Origin: Streptomyces soli
GTDB lineage: Bacteria > Actinomycetota > Actinomycetes > Streptomycetales > Streptomycetaceae
DNA: 63,675 bases
NCBI RefSeq assembly: GCF_003999195.1
Contig: NZ_RJVR01000330.1
Location: 1 to 63,675, forward strand
Direction: 5' to 3'
The notes under the pieces were generated by a model. The model saw only the letters and a list, made by a program, of their open reading frames with translations. It had not been told where the DNA came from and made no database searches. The stretch's first letter is position 1. Each line of letters opens with the position of its first letter. This document shows, piece by piece, positions 53,380 through 62,709 of the stretch. The translations under genes and the position numbers were made by a program.

Positions 53380-56300
53380 CTAGGCGACCGCCTCGCTGCT
53401 CTCGTCCTCGCCGACGAAGGCCCGCCAGAGCGAGGCGTACCGGCCTTCGCGCGCCAGCAGTTCCTCGTGCGTGCCGTCCTCGACGACGCGGCCGTGGTCG
53501 AGGACGACGACACGGTCGGCCCGGGCGGCCGTGGTGAGCCGGTGGGCGACGACGAGCGTCGTGCGGCGCGACGCCAGGCGGTCGGCGGCCTGGTTAACCA
53601 GGCCCTCGGTGGCGAGGTCGAGGGCGGCCGTGGCCTCGTCGAGCAGCAGGATGCCCGGGTCGACGAGCTCCGCGCGGGCGAGGGCGATCAACTGCCGTTG
53701 CCCGGCGGAGAGATTGCGGCCGCGTTCGGCGACGGTGTGGAGATAGCCACCGTCGAGCGTCGCGATCATCTCGTGGGCGCCGACCGCCCGCGCGGCTGCC
53801 TCGACCTCCGCGTCGGTCGCGTCCATCCGCCCGTACGCGATCGCATCGCGCACCGTCCCGGCGAAGAGGTACGGCTCCTGCGGTACGACGCCGAGCCGGC
53901 GCCGGAATCCGGTGAGGTCCAGGTCCCGCACGTCGTGGCCGTCCACGCGGACCGCGCCCTGGGTCGGGTCGTAGAAACGGGCGACCAGCTTCACGAGGGT
54001 GGACTTGCCCGCGCCGGTCTCCCCGACGAAGGCGACGGTCTGCCCGGCGGGTATGCGGAGGTTGACCCCGGACAGGGCCTCGGCGCCGTCCTCGGCGTAC
54101 CGGAAGTGGACGTCGTCGAAGGCGATCTCGCCGCGCAGCTCACCGACTTCGTCCGGCTCTGCGGCGATCGGGGTCGTGGTCGGGGTGTGCAGCAGTTCGC
54201 GTATCCGGCCGAGGGATACCGATGCCTGCTGGTACCCGTCGAAGACCTGGGAGAGCTGCTGCACGGGGGAGAAGAACAGGTCGATGTAGAGCAGATAGGC
54301 GACCAGGGCGCCCGCAGTGAGGGTGCCGGCGCCGACCCGGTTGGCGCCGACGATCAGCACCAGGGCACCGGCGGCGCTGGACAGGAACTGGACGAAGGGG
54401 AAGTAGACCGAGATCAGGAACTGCCCCCGGAGGCGGGCCTGCCGGTAGGCGTCGCTGCGTCCTGCGAATCGCTCGGCGCCGCCCTCCTCGCGGCGGAAGG
54501 CCTGCACGATGCGCAGCCCGGCGACGTGCTCCTGCAGGTCGGCGTTGACGATGCTCACCCGTTCGCGGGCGAGTTCGTACGCCTGCCGGGACTTGCGGCG
54601 GAAAACCCAGGTGGCGGCGAGGAGGACGGGCAGGGTCGCGAAGACCATCAGCGCGAGCTGGATGTCGATGGCGAGCAGCGCGACGAGGATGCCGAAGAAG
54701 GTCAGCAGGCTGACCAGGGCGGTGACGAGGCCGGTCTGCAGGAAGGTCGACAGGGCGTCCACATCGGTGGTCATCCGGGTCATGATGCGGCCGCTCAACT
54801 CACGCTCGTAGTAGTCGAGTCCGAGCCGGTGCAGGTGAGCGAAGATCTTGACGCGGAGGGTGTAGAGGACGCGTTCGCCGGTGCGGCCGGTGAGCCGGGT
54901 GGAACCCCACTGCGCAGCCCACTGACCGATGACGATGAGCAGGCCCAGGAGGGATGCGGCCCAGACCGCGCCCAGCGCGGCCTGCCGTACTCCGGAGTCG
55001 ATGCCGTGCCGGATCAGGACCGGCAGCAGCAGCCCGGCGAGGGCGTCGGCGGCGACCAGGAGCAGGCTGAACAGCAGGGGCTGGCGGAAGCCGCTCAGCA
55101 GGCTGCGCAGGCCGAAGTCCTGGTCAGCGGTGCGGGCCGCATCTGCGTCCACCTCCGGGGTGTCGGCGGCCGGCGGCAGCGCGGCGACCTTGGCCAGCAG
55201 CTCAGGTGTGGCGGGCATGCCGGCCATGGCGGCTGCCATCCCGCCGGGTCCGCCGGTCGCGGCCGCGGCAGCAGCCGTCCCCTGGCCTCGGTCCTGGTCG
55301 GCATGTGCCTCGCGGCGGTCGCGCGGCCACAGCTCGGGGGTGATGCCGCCGTCCGTCGTGGCCGGGGCGACGGCCAGTCCGGTCGCTGATGCCTCGCCGT
55401 CCCGGAAGGCGACCAGACCTGCCGGGTCGTGGGTCACGACGTCCGCGCCCAGCTCGTCCGGGTCGGTGAGCAGCCGCCGGTAGAGCGAGCAGCGCGCCTC
55501 CAGCTCCTCATGGGTGCCGAAGTCCACCAGCCGTCCCGCCTCCATGACGGCTATCCGGTCCGCCAGGGCCAGGGTGGAGCGGCGGTGGGCGATCAGGAGG
55601 GTGGTGCGACCGGCCATGACCTCGCGCAGGGCGTCATGAATGTCGGCCTCGACCTGCGCGTCGACGGCGGAGGTGGCGTCGTCGAGGAGCAGCAGGCGCG
55701 GGTCGGTGAGGATGGCGCGGGCCAGGGCGATGCGCTGCCGCTGGCCGCCGGAGAGAGTGAGTCCCTGCTCGCCGACGACGGTCTCGTACCCGTCGGGCAG
55801 GGCGGTGATGAACTCGTGGGCCTGCGCGTGCCGGGTGGCGGTGAGGATCTGCTCGTCCGTGGCGTCCGGGTGGCCGTACGCGATGTTGGCGCGGACGGTG
55901 TCCGAGAAGAGGAAGCTGTCCTCGGGCACCAGCCCTGTGGCGTCGCGCAGCGAATCGAAAGTCAGCTCGCGGACGTCCTCGCCACCGACCTTCACCGCGC
56001 CGCCCGTGGCATCGTAGAAGCGCGGCAGCAGCAGAGAGACCGTCGACTTGCCGCTGCCGGAGGCGCCGACGACGGCGACGGTCTCGCCGGGTTCGATCCG
56101 CAGGGAGAAGTCGTCGAGCACGGGTCGCTCGGGGTCGTAGCCGAAGCTGACATGGTCGAACTCGACCGTCGCCGGGGCCTCGCGCGGCAGCTCCCGCGAC
56201 CCCTCGGCCAGCGTGGGCTCGGTGTCGATCAGTTCGAGAACCCGCTCGACGCCGGCCCTGGCCTGTTGTCCGAGGGTCAGCATCATCGTGAGCATCCGTA

Positions 56301-57189
56301 CGGGCCCGGTGAGCTGGGCAAGATACGTCGAGAAGGCGACGAAGGTGCCCAGGCTGATCTGGCCGCGTGTCGCCATCCAGCCGCCCAGGGCCAGCATCCC
56401 GACCTGGCCGAGCGCCGGGACGGCCTGCAGGGCCGGGCTGTAGCGGGCGTTCAGCCGGATGGTGCGCAGCCGGCCGGCGAACAGCTTGCCGCTGACGCCC
56501 TCCAGCTTCGTCATCTCCTGCTGCTCCTGCCCGAAGCCCTTCACGACCCGAACCCCGGTGACCGATCCCTCGACGATCCCGGCGACGGCGGCCGCCTGGC
56601 CCTGCGCGTACCAGGTGGCGGGGAAGAGCTTGTCGCGGCTGCGGTCGGCCAGGAACCACAGGGCGGGGGCGACGGCCAGCGCTATCAGGGTGAGCAGCGG
56701 CGACAGGACGAGCATCACGACGAGCGACATCACGAAGAGCAGCAAATTGCCCAGCATGACCGGCCACATCCACAGCAGCCCCTGGATCAGCTGCAGGTCG
56801 CTGGTCGCGCGGCCGACGATCTGCCCGGTGTTGAGCTCGTCCTGCCGGGCCCCGTCCAGCCGCGTCAGCGAGCGGAACATGTCGGTGCGCAGGTCGTGCT
56901 GCACGTCGAGGGCGAGCCGGCCGCCGTAGAAGCGCCGCACATAGGTGAGCCCGTAGACCACGAGGGCGGCCGCCAGCAGCGCGAAGGCCCAGGGCGCGAG
57001 CGGCCGGTCGTGCGCGAGGATCACATCGTCGATGATCACCTTGGGCACCAGCGGCACTAGGGCGGTCACCGCCATGCCGCCGAGCGACGCCCCAAGCGCC
57101 AGCAGCACATTGCGCCGGTAATGCCAGCAGTAGCCGATGAGCCGCCTCAGCCAGCCGCTCTGTTTCCCGTCACTGCCCGTCCCCGCCAC
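53380..57189 (-). CDS. Fused heterodimer-type ABC exporter
   Basis: A 1269-residue protein with two TMD-NBD modules. NBD1: Walker A GASGSGKS (375-382), LSGGQ (479-483) and Walker B LLLLDDATSAVD, where the catalytic Glu is Asp504; the Q-loop reads VPEDS instead of VPQ. NBD2: Walker A GETGAGKS, signature LSAGQ, and ILLLDEATAALD with the normal Glu. A 130-residue linker rich in Ala/Asp joins the halves. In most actinomycetes the halves are two genes. It probably exports a drug, lipid or peptide. ATG 57189. Confidence 0.92.
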   Translation of the reverse strand: MAGTGSDGKQSGWLRRLIGYCWHYRRNVLLALGASLGGMAVTALVPLVPKVIIDDVILAHDRPLAPWAFALLAAALVVYGLTYVRRFYGGRLALDVQHDLRTDMFRSLTRLDGARQDELNTGQIVGRATSDLQLIQGLLWMWPVMLGNLLLFVMSLVVMLVLSPLLTLIALAVAPALWFLADRSRDKLFPATWYAQGQAAAVAGIVEGSVTGVRVVKGFGQEQQEMTKLEGVSGKLFAGRLRTIRLNARYSPALQAVPALGQVGMLALGGWMATRGQISLGTFVAFSTYLAQLTGPVRMLTMMLTLGQQARAGVERVLELIDTEPTLAEGSRELPREAPATVEFDHVSFGYDPERPVLDDFSLRIEPGETVAVVGASGSGKSTVSLLLPRFYDATGGAVKVGGEDVRELTFDSLRDATGLVPEDSFLFSDTVRANIAYGHPDATDEQILTATRHAQAHEFITALPDGYETVVGEQGLTLSGGQRQRIALARAILTDPRLLLLDDATSAVDAQVEADIHDALREVMAGRTTLLIAHRRSTLALADRIAVMEAGRLVDFGTHEELEARCSLYRRLLTDPDELGADVVTHDPAGLVAFRDGEASATGLAVAPATTDGGITPELWPRDRREAHADQDRGQGTAAAAAATGGPGGMAAAMAGMPATPELLAKVAALPPAADTPEVDADAARTADQDFGLRSLLSGFRQPLLFSLLLVAADALAGLLLPVLIRHGIDSGVRQAALGAVWAASLLGLLIVIGQWAAQWGSTRLTGRTGERVLYTLRVKIFAHLHRLGLDYYERELSGRIMTRMTTDVDALSTFLQTGLVTALVSLLTFFGILVALLAIDIQLALMVFATLPVLLAATWVFRRKSRQAYELARERVSIVNADLQEHVAGLRIVQAFRREEGGAERFAGRSDAYRQARLRGQFLISVYFPFVQFLSSAAGALVLIVGANRVGAGTLTAGALVAYLLYIDLFFSPVQQLSQVFDGYQQASVSLGRIRELLHTPTTTPIAAEPDEVGELRGEIAFDDVHFRYAEDGAEALSGVNLRIPAGQTVAFVGETGAGKSTLVKLVARFYDPTQGAVRVDGHDVRDLDLTGFRRRLGVVPQEPYLFAGTVRDAIAYGRMDATDAEVEAAARAVGAHEMIATLDGGYLHTVAERGRNLSAGQRQLIALARAELVDPGILLLDEATAALDLATEGLVNQAADRLASRRTTLVVAHRLTTAARADRVVVLDHGRVVEDGTHEELLAREGRYASLWRAFVGEDESSEAVA

Positions 57190-57333
57190 CCGGAACCTCC
57201 CCGCTCTGTACGCCTGTCACCGCAGCATGTGGCAACGCGCTGGCGTGCGGATTTCATCCTGCTGCAACAAAGCTAGGGCAGAGGTCCGACAGCGGCCGGT
57301 CCATGGACCTAGGCCTGTGGATAACTTTGGGAC

Positions 57334-58381
57334 CTAGGACAGGCGGCGGGGCAGACGGGCGGTCAGCGAGTACAGCCGGGTGATCTGGACGGCGTTCTGG
57401 TTGTCGTCGCTGACCAGCAGCAGGCGCAGGCCGCCGCCCGGGGTGTGGCCGGTGACGGCGAGGCCCTCGATGTTGTCGAGGAGGGGGTTGGGCTGGGGCT
57501 GCTTGGCGGTGGCGCCCAGGGACGGGCAGTCGCCGATGTCGGCTAGGAGGGTCTTGCCGACCAGGCGGATGCCGTCCTGGCCGGTGAGGTTCTCGGTGCC
57601 GCTGGTGTCGGTGGCGCGGGCGGGGTCGGCGAGGTAAAGGCGGACGGTGTTGCCCACGCCGGAGGTGTAGCCGCGCTCGAGGACGAGGAGGCGGCCGTCT
57701 ACGGTGGCGGCGATCTCGGAGACGCCGAGGCCGGTGTCGACGCGGTAGCCGTACTGCTCGGAGAGCCGGAAGTCCTGGCCCGAGCCGTGTCGCCGCCAGG
57801 TCTGGAACCGCACGATGTCGCTGGTGTCGCCGGAGAGCGCACCCTCCATGGAGGCGATCAGGGTGCGGCCGCCGGGCTGGAGGGTGAGCCCTTCGAACGT
57901 CAGGTTCTTCGTCGCGCGCCCGGTCGGGGCGACCAGCAGGGGGGCGGGCACGGGCAGCCGGCCGATGGTGGTGCCGGCGCGGTCGTAGCGGCGGATGGCC
58001 GGAGTGGTCTCGTCGGTGATCAGCCGGGTGCCGTCGCGGTCGACGACCAGGGCCTCGGAATCCAGCGCGGCCCCGGTCTCGTCGGCCAGCTGGACGACGC
58101 CGACCGGCTGGTGGGTCTTCGCGTCCAGGCTGAAGAGCGACGACCGGTCCGACAATGCCGCTATCCGCCCGTCGGTGTCGACGGTCAGCGCCGACAGATT
58201 GCCCACGAAGGTGCCGTCGAAGGTCGTCTTGTCGAGGGCGTCGGAGAAGCCGTCGATGCTCACCGACGAGGAGCAGGCGTGCGAGACACCTCCCTGTGCT
58301 GGCCTGGGCCTGAACCGTGGTCAGACAGGTGATCGCCGCGAGCCCGGCGCTGACGCTTGCAAGTGCAGTCCGCATAGGCAT
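57334..58381 (-). pseudogene. Esterase-like/phytase-like secreted protein, frameshifted in signal region
   Basis: The body (frame open 58263-57334) is a beta-propeller-type phytase-like esterase domain: LSALTVDTDGRIAALSDRSSLFSLD, FEGLTLQPGGRTLIASMEGALSGD, DNIEGLAVTGHTPGGGLRLLLVSDDN. A good signal peptide, MRTALASVSAGLAAITCLTTVQAQA, starts at ATG 58381 or 58375 but is one frame off. Dropping or adding one base at the GGGAGG near 58292 joins them (STGG-VSHACSSSVSIDGFSDAL). It is either a recent pseudogene or a single-base sequencing error. Confidence 0.75.
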
Positions 58382-58434
58382 GGCGTCACATTAGGCCCAG
58401 GCGTTCGCGGACCGTGTTGCCTTCCGGGGTCCTC

Positions 58435-60054
58435 TCAGTGAACGTGCGTGGGCGCGAACATTCGCAGCAGCGCAGGGAGTACGACCACCGAAGGGCCTGG
58501 TGAGGCCAGCGCCTTGGCCAGGTCCTCGCGCAGCGCTTCCGGTGTCGTCAGGACCGCCGGGACCCCGAAGGACTCGGCGAGGGCTGTGAAGTCCGGCCGG
58601 GCAAGCTCGGTGGCGGTGGCCTCACCGAAGGCGCCGTTCATGTACTCGCGGAGGATCCCGTAGCCGCCGTCGTCGACGATCAGCCAGGTGACGGGCAGTG
58701 CGTACTGCCTGGCGGTGGCCAGCTCCGCTATGGAGTACATCGCGCCGCCGTCGCCGGAGACGGCGAGCACGGGCTTCGTGGGGTCGGCGGCGGCCGCGCC
58801 GAGGGCGGCGGGGAAGCCGTACCCGAGGCCGCCGGCGCCCTGGGCGGAGTGCATCGGCCCAGGCCAGGCGGACCAGGCCCAGTAGGCCAGGATCGTCATG
58901 TCCCAGAAGCTCGGACTGTCCTCCGGAAGCGCCTCGCGGACGGCGGCGAGCACCTGCTGCTCCAGCGCGAGGTCCTGGCCGTCGATACGGTCCCCGACCC
59001 GGGCCAGCAGTTCGGCGGCGGCTTCGGCGGCGGCGCCGTCGGAGCTGCGGGCGGCGGTGAGGTCGCACAGGGCGGCCAGCGCTAGCCGGGCGTCGGAGTG
59101 GATACCGAGCGCGGGGTGGTTGGACTCCAGCTTGCCGAGGTCGGCCTCGATCTGGATCACCCGGCCGCGGGGACGGAAGGTGTGGTAGTTCGAGCTCAGC
59201 TCGCCAAGTCCGGAGCCGACGACCAGCAGGACGTCGGCCTCTTCGAGGAAGTCGGTGGTGTGCCGGTCCTCCAGCCACGACCGGAGCGACAGCGGGTGCT
59301 CCCAAGGGAACGCCCCTTTGCCGCCGAAGGTCGAGGCCACCGGCGCGTCCAGCCGCTCGGCCAGGGCCCGCAGCTCCACCTCGGCCCAGGACCGTACGAC
59401 GCCGCCTCCCGCCAGAATCACCGGCTGCCGGGCATCCGACAGCAGCCGCGCGGCCTCGGTGATCAGCTCGGGGCGCGGCTCCAGGGGGCGCGGCGCGGCC
59501 CGCAGCGAGGTGACCGGCGGGACAGTGACCCGGGCCAGCAGGATGTCCTGTGGGATCTCGACCCACACGGGCCCGTACGGGACGGTGCTCGCGGATTCCC
59601 AGGCGGCGGCGATGGCCGAGGGAATCTGGGATGCCGTACGGACCGTGTGGACGGACTTGACGATGTCGCGGAACGACGCCTTCTGGTCGGCCAGTTCATG
59701 CAGATAGCCGTGCCGGCCGCCGCCCAGACCCGCCACCGGGACCTGGCTGCCGATGGCCAGCACCGGCGCCGACGCGGCGGCCGACTCCTGGAGCGCGGCC
59801 AGCGTCATGAGGGCGCCGGGCCCGGTGGACACCAGCAGCGGCGCCGGCTCGCCGGTGACCCGGGCGAAGGCGTCGGCGGCGAAGCCCGCGTTGTTCTCCA
59901 CGCGCAGGCCGACATAGGTCAGCCGCGAGCGCCGCAGGGCGTCGAAGGCGCCCAGCGCGTGCTGCCCGGGCAGGCCGAAGACGGTCGACGCGCCCAGCGC
60001 GGTCAGCGACTCGACGACCAGGTCGCCGCCGTTGCGCCCGCTCACCGAGCTCAC
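58435..60054 (-). CDS. ThDP-dependent decarboxylase-like enzyme
   Basis: A 539-residue ThDP enzyme: VFGLPGQHALGAFDAL, catalytic Glu region GLRVENNAGFAADAFAR, TGPGALMTLAALQES, central domain RQPVILAGGGVVRSW, and the ThDP motif VSGDGGAMYSIAELATARQYALPVTWLIVDDGGYGIL. GTG 60054 overlaps the stop of the ureohydrolase gene (GTGA). In pseudomonads the 2-ketoarginine decarboxylase AruI is of this family and its pathway ends with guanidinobutyrase, which matches this pairing. An acetolactate synthase is less likely here. Confidence 0.82.
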   Translation of the reverse strand: MSSVSGRNGGDLVVESLTALGASTVFGLPGQHALGAFDALRRSRLTYVGLRVENNAGFAADAFARVTGEPAPLLVSTGPGALMTLAALQESAAASAPVLAIGSQVPVAGLGGGRHGYLHELADQKASFRDIVKSVHTVRTASQIPSAIAAAWESASTVPYGPVWVEIPQDILLARVTVPPVTSLRAAPRPLEPRPELITEAARLLSDARQPVILAGGGVVRSWAEVELRALAERLDAPVASTFGGKGAFPWEHPLSLRSWLEDRHTTDFLEEADVLLVVGSGLGELSSNYHTFRPRGRVIQIEADLGKLESNHPALGIHSDARLALAALCDLTAARSSDGAAAEAAAELLARVGDRIDGQDLALEQQVLAAVREALPEDSPSFWDMTILAYWAWSAWPGPMHSAQGAGGLGYGFPAALGAAAADPTKPVLAVSGDGGAMYSIAELATARQYALPVTWLIVDDGGYGILREYMNGAFGEATATELARPDFTALAESFGVPAVLTTPEALREDLAKALASPGPSVVVLPALLRMFAPTHVH

Positions 60055-61016
60055 GCGCGGGCCGCCGCGATCTGACGGGCCATGATCGTGGTCAGCTCGT
60101 ACGCGGTGTGGCAGGCCGCGACCGAGGTGATCTCGGCGTGGTCGTACGCCGGGGCGACCTCGACGAGATCGGCGGAGACCAGGTTGCAGGAGGCGAGTCC
60201 GCGCAGGATCTCCAGCAGCTCGCGGGAGGTGAGACCGCCGGCCTCGGGGGTGCCGGTGCCGGGGGCGTGGGCGGGGTCGAGGACGTCGATGTCGATGGAG
60301 ATGTAGAGCGGGCGGGCGCCGACGCGCTCGCGCAGCTGCTGGGCGACCTCGTCGACGCCGCGCCGCATGACGTCGGCGGAGGTGACGATGCCGAAACCCA
60401 TCTTCTCGTCGTCGGTGAGGTCCTGCTTGCCGTACAGCGGGCCGCGCGTGCCGACGTGCGAGAGGGCGGAGGTGTCGAGGATGCCCTCCTCGACGGCGCG
60501 GCGGAAGGGCGTGCCGTGGGTGTACTCGGCGCCGAAGTAGGTGTCCCAGGTGTCCAGATGGGCGTCGAAGTGCAGCAGCGCGACCGGGCCGTGCTTGCGG
60601 GCGACGGAACGCAGCAGCGGCAGGGCGATGGTGTGGTCGCCGCCGAGCGTCATGAGGCGGGCGCCGGTGTCGAGCAGGTCGTCGGCGGCGGCCTGGACGG
60701 TCTCGACGGCCTCGTTGATGTTGAACGGGTTGGCGGCGATGTCCCCGGCGTCCGCGACCTGGGCGAGCGCGAAGGGCGAGGCGTCCTGCGCCGGGTTGTA
60801 CGGGCGCAGGAGGCGGCTGGCCTCGCGGATGGCGTTGCCGCCGAAGCGGGCGCCGGGCCGGTAGGACACGCCGCTATCGAACGGGACGCCGACCACGGCC
60901 ACATCGGCGGAGCCGACCTCGTCGAGGCGGGGCAGCCGGGCGAACGTGGCGGGCCCGGCATACCGCGGGATGCGGGAGGAGTCGACGGGGCCGCGCGGCT
61001 GCTCGGTGCTGCTCAT
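60051..61016 (-). CDS. Ureohydrolase (agmatinase/guanidinobutyrase family)
   Basis: A 321-residue arginase-superfamily enzyme. Mn ligands are in TLGGDHTIALPL, FDAHLDTWD and SIDIDVLDPAHAPGTGTPEAGG. The N-terminal GVPFDSGVSYRPGARFGGNAIREASRLL is typical of agmatinases and guanidinobutyrases rather than arginases. It releases urea from agmatine, 4-guanidinobutyrate or a similar compound. ATG 61016 with AAGAAGG 8 nt before it. It is coupled to the ThDP gene and downstream of the symporter gene. The common annotation would be speB; the context favours guanidinobutyrate. Confidence 0.9.
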   Translation of the reverse strand: MSSTEQPRGPVDSSRIPRYAGPATFARLPRLDEVGSADVAVVGVPFDSGVSYRPGARFGGNAIREASRLLRPYNPAQDASPFALAQVADAGDIAANPFNINEAVETVQAAADDLLDTGARLMTLGGDHTIALPLLRSVARKHGPVALLHFDAHLDTWDTYFGAEYTHGTPFRRAVEEGILDTSALSHVGTRGPLYGKQDLTDDEKMGFGIVTSADVMRRGVDEVAQQLRERVGARPLYISIDIDVLDPAHAPGTGTPEAGGLTSRELLEILRGLASCNLVSADLVEVAPAYDHAEITSVAACHTAYELTTIMARQIAAARA

Positions 61017-61029
61017 GGTTACTGCCTTC

Positions 61030-61105
61030 TTTCGGTTACCGCGAGTTCTGCGTACTGCGTGTACTTGTACTGCTTGTACCGCGTGTTCTTTCTTCGTGAT
61101 CTGCG
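61030..61105 (-). repeat. Short direct repeats in the ureohydrolase leader
   Basis: On the minus strand the leader contains gaacacgcag, gaacacgcgg, gtacaagcag, gtacaagtacacgcagtac and similar units of about 9-10 nt. It is A-rich, unlike its surroundings. It lies between the symporter stop and the ureohydrolase start. Possibly an unstructured ribosome-loading leader; function unknown. Confidence 0.5.
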
Positions 61106-61108
61106 TGT

Positions 61109-62587
61109 TCAGATCTGGGCCGGGGCCGTGGCTTCCGCCGTGGCTCCCGGGCGTCCCGCCAGCCGCTCGCGCCAGGCGGCGAGGACGGCGGCGTCGGTGG
61201 GCCGGGTGGCCAGGCTCACGGCGACGAATGCCACGAGAGAGGCCAGCAGTCCGTAGTAAACGGGCTCGTTGGCCAGGATGCCCTTCCAGGCCATGAGGCC
61301 GACGACGGCCGCGCCGCCGACCACGACCGAGGACAGGGCGCCGGCCGCGGTGCCGCGCTTCCACAGCAGACCGCCGAGGATCGGCACCAGCAGCCCGCCC
61401 ACGAGGAGGTTGTACGCGACGGTCAGGGCCTCGACGACGTTGTTCAGTGCGATGGCCGTGCCGATCACGGCGACGCCCATGACAAGTATGAAGGCTCGAT
61501 TGCCGGACACCTCGTCACGGCCGCCGTCCTCCTCGTTCTTCGCATCGCCGCGGGTGAGGGCACCGCGCAGCCGGGACCAGATGTCGTTGTTGGCGACCGT
61601 CGCACAGGCGATCAGCGCACCGGAGGAGGTCGACATGACCGCCGACAGCGCCGCGGCCAGCACCAGTCCACGCACACCCACCGGCAGCGCGTCCCTGACG
61701 ATCGTCGCGAAGGCGTCGTCCGCCGCGCCCAGGTTCGGGTACAGCACCTTCGCCGCCGTGCCGATGACCGCTCCGGCCAGCGCGTAGACAAGGCAGTAGA
61801 CGCCGGCGACCGTGCCGCCGAGCTTGGCGACCTTGTCGCTGCGGGCGGTGAACACCCGCTGCCAGATGTCCTGCCCGATGAGCATGCCGAAGGTGTAGAT
61901 CAGGACGTAGGTGAAGATCGTCTGGCCGCCGATGCCGAGCGGCGAGGAGTACTCGGTCGGCAGCTGCGCCTTCATCTCGGCGAAGCCGCCCGCCCTGACG
62001 ACGGCGATCGGCAGCAGGAGCAGCAGCACGCCGATGGTCTTCACCACGAACTGCACCATGTCCGTCAGCGTGATAGACCACATGCCGCCGAGCGCCGAGT
62101 ACGCGACCACGATCGCCCCGCCGAGGATGATCGCGAAGGTACGGTCGAGGCCGAAGAGGACGTCGAAGATCGTCGCGTAGGCGATCGTCGAGGTCACCGC
62201 GAGCATCAGCGTGTACGCCCACATGACCACGCCCGAGATGAGCCCGGCGGAGCCGCCGTAGCGCAGGTCGAGCATCTCGGAGACGGTGTAGACCTTCAGG
62301 CGGGCGATGCGCGCCGAGAAGAAAATGCTGAGGGCCAGTAGACCGAGGCCGATGGTGAAGACCATCCAGGCGCCGGACAGGCCGTACTGGTAGCCGAGGC
62401 CAACCCCTCCGATGGTGGAGGCGCCGCCGAGGACAATGGCCGCCATCGTGCCGGAGTACATTGCAGGGCCGAGGCGGCGGCCCGCGACCAGGAAGTCGCT
62501 CTTGGACTTGGCGCGGCGCATGCCGCACCAGCCCATGGCCAGCATGCCGGCCAGGTAGACCACAATCACCGCGTAGTCGACAGCCAT
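61109..62587 (-). CDS. Sodium:solute symporter (SSS family)
   Basis: A 492-residue membrane protein with about 13 helices: MAVDYAVIVVYLAGMLAMGW, the SSS signature region GGASTIGGVGLGYQYGLSGAW, YTVSEMLDLRYG, ALSAVMSTSSGALIACATVANND (sodium-site Ser/Thr), and LLVGGLLVPILGGLLW. GGAGGA precedes ATG 62587. First gene of the symporter-ureohydrolase-ThDP operon and divergent from a PucR gene, so it probably imports the guanidino compound or a nitrogen source broken down by the enzymes. Confidence 0.92.
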   Translation of the reverse strand: MAVDYAVIVVYLAGMLAMGWCGMRRAKSKSDFLVAGRRLGPAMYSGTMAAIVLGGASTIGGVGLGYQYGLSGAWMVFTIGLGLLALSIFFSARIARLKVYTVSEMLDLRYGGSAGLISGVVMWAYTLMLAVTSTIAYATIFDVLFGLDRTFAIILGGAIVVAYSALGGMWSITLTDMVQFVVKTIGVLLLLLPIAVVRAGGFAEMKAQLPTEYSSPLGIGGQTIFTYVLIYTFGMLIGQDIWQRVFTARSDKVAKLGGTVAGVYCLVYALAGAVIGTAAKVLYPNLGAADDAFATIVRDALPVGVRGLVLAAALSAVMSTSSGALIACATVANNDIWSRLRGALTRGDAKNEEDGGRDEVSGNRAFILVMGVAVIGTAIALNNVVEALTVAYNLLVGGLLVPILGGLLWKRGTAAGALSSVVVGGAAVVGLMAWKGILANEPVYYGLLASLVAFVAVSLATRPTDAAVLAAWRERLAGRPGATAEATAPAQI

Positions 62588-62668
62588 GGGCTTCCTCCAT
62601 TCCGCTCGGTCTGTTGGTGCCGTTTCGATTGCTGACCATAAGTTGCCGAAAGATGGCGCAGAAGCGTA

Positions 62669-62706
62669 CGTTCTATCCACTCACCGCAGGCAGAGTGGAT
62701 AGAACG
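62669..62706. promoter_or_regulatory. Perfect 14-bp inverted repeat before pucR-like gene
   Basis: cgttctatccactc (62669-62682) pairs exactly with gagtggatagaacg (62693-62706) across 10 nt. It ends 3 nt before the ATG of the PucR gene and lies 82 bp before the symporter start. It could be the PucR operator in the shared promoter or an mRNA hairpin covering the ribosome site. Confidence 0.75.
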
Positions 62707-62709
62707 CAC

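Noticed and set aside
53467..57060. Plus-strand frames of 640 and 543 codons opposite the ABC exporter
   Set aside because: Antisense shadows; the minus strand has both complete ATPase domains.
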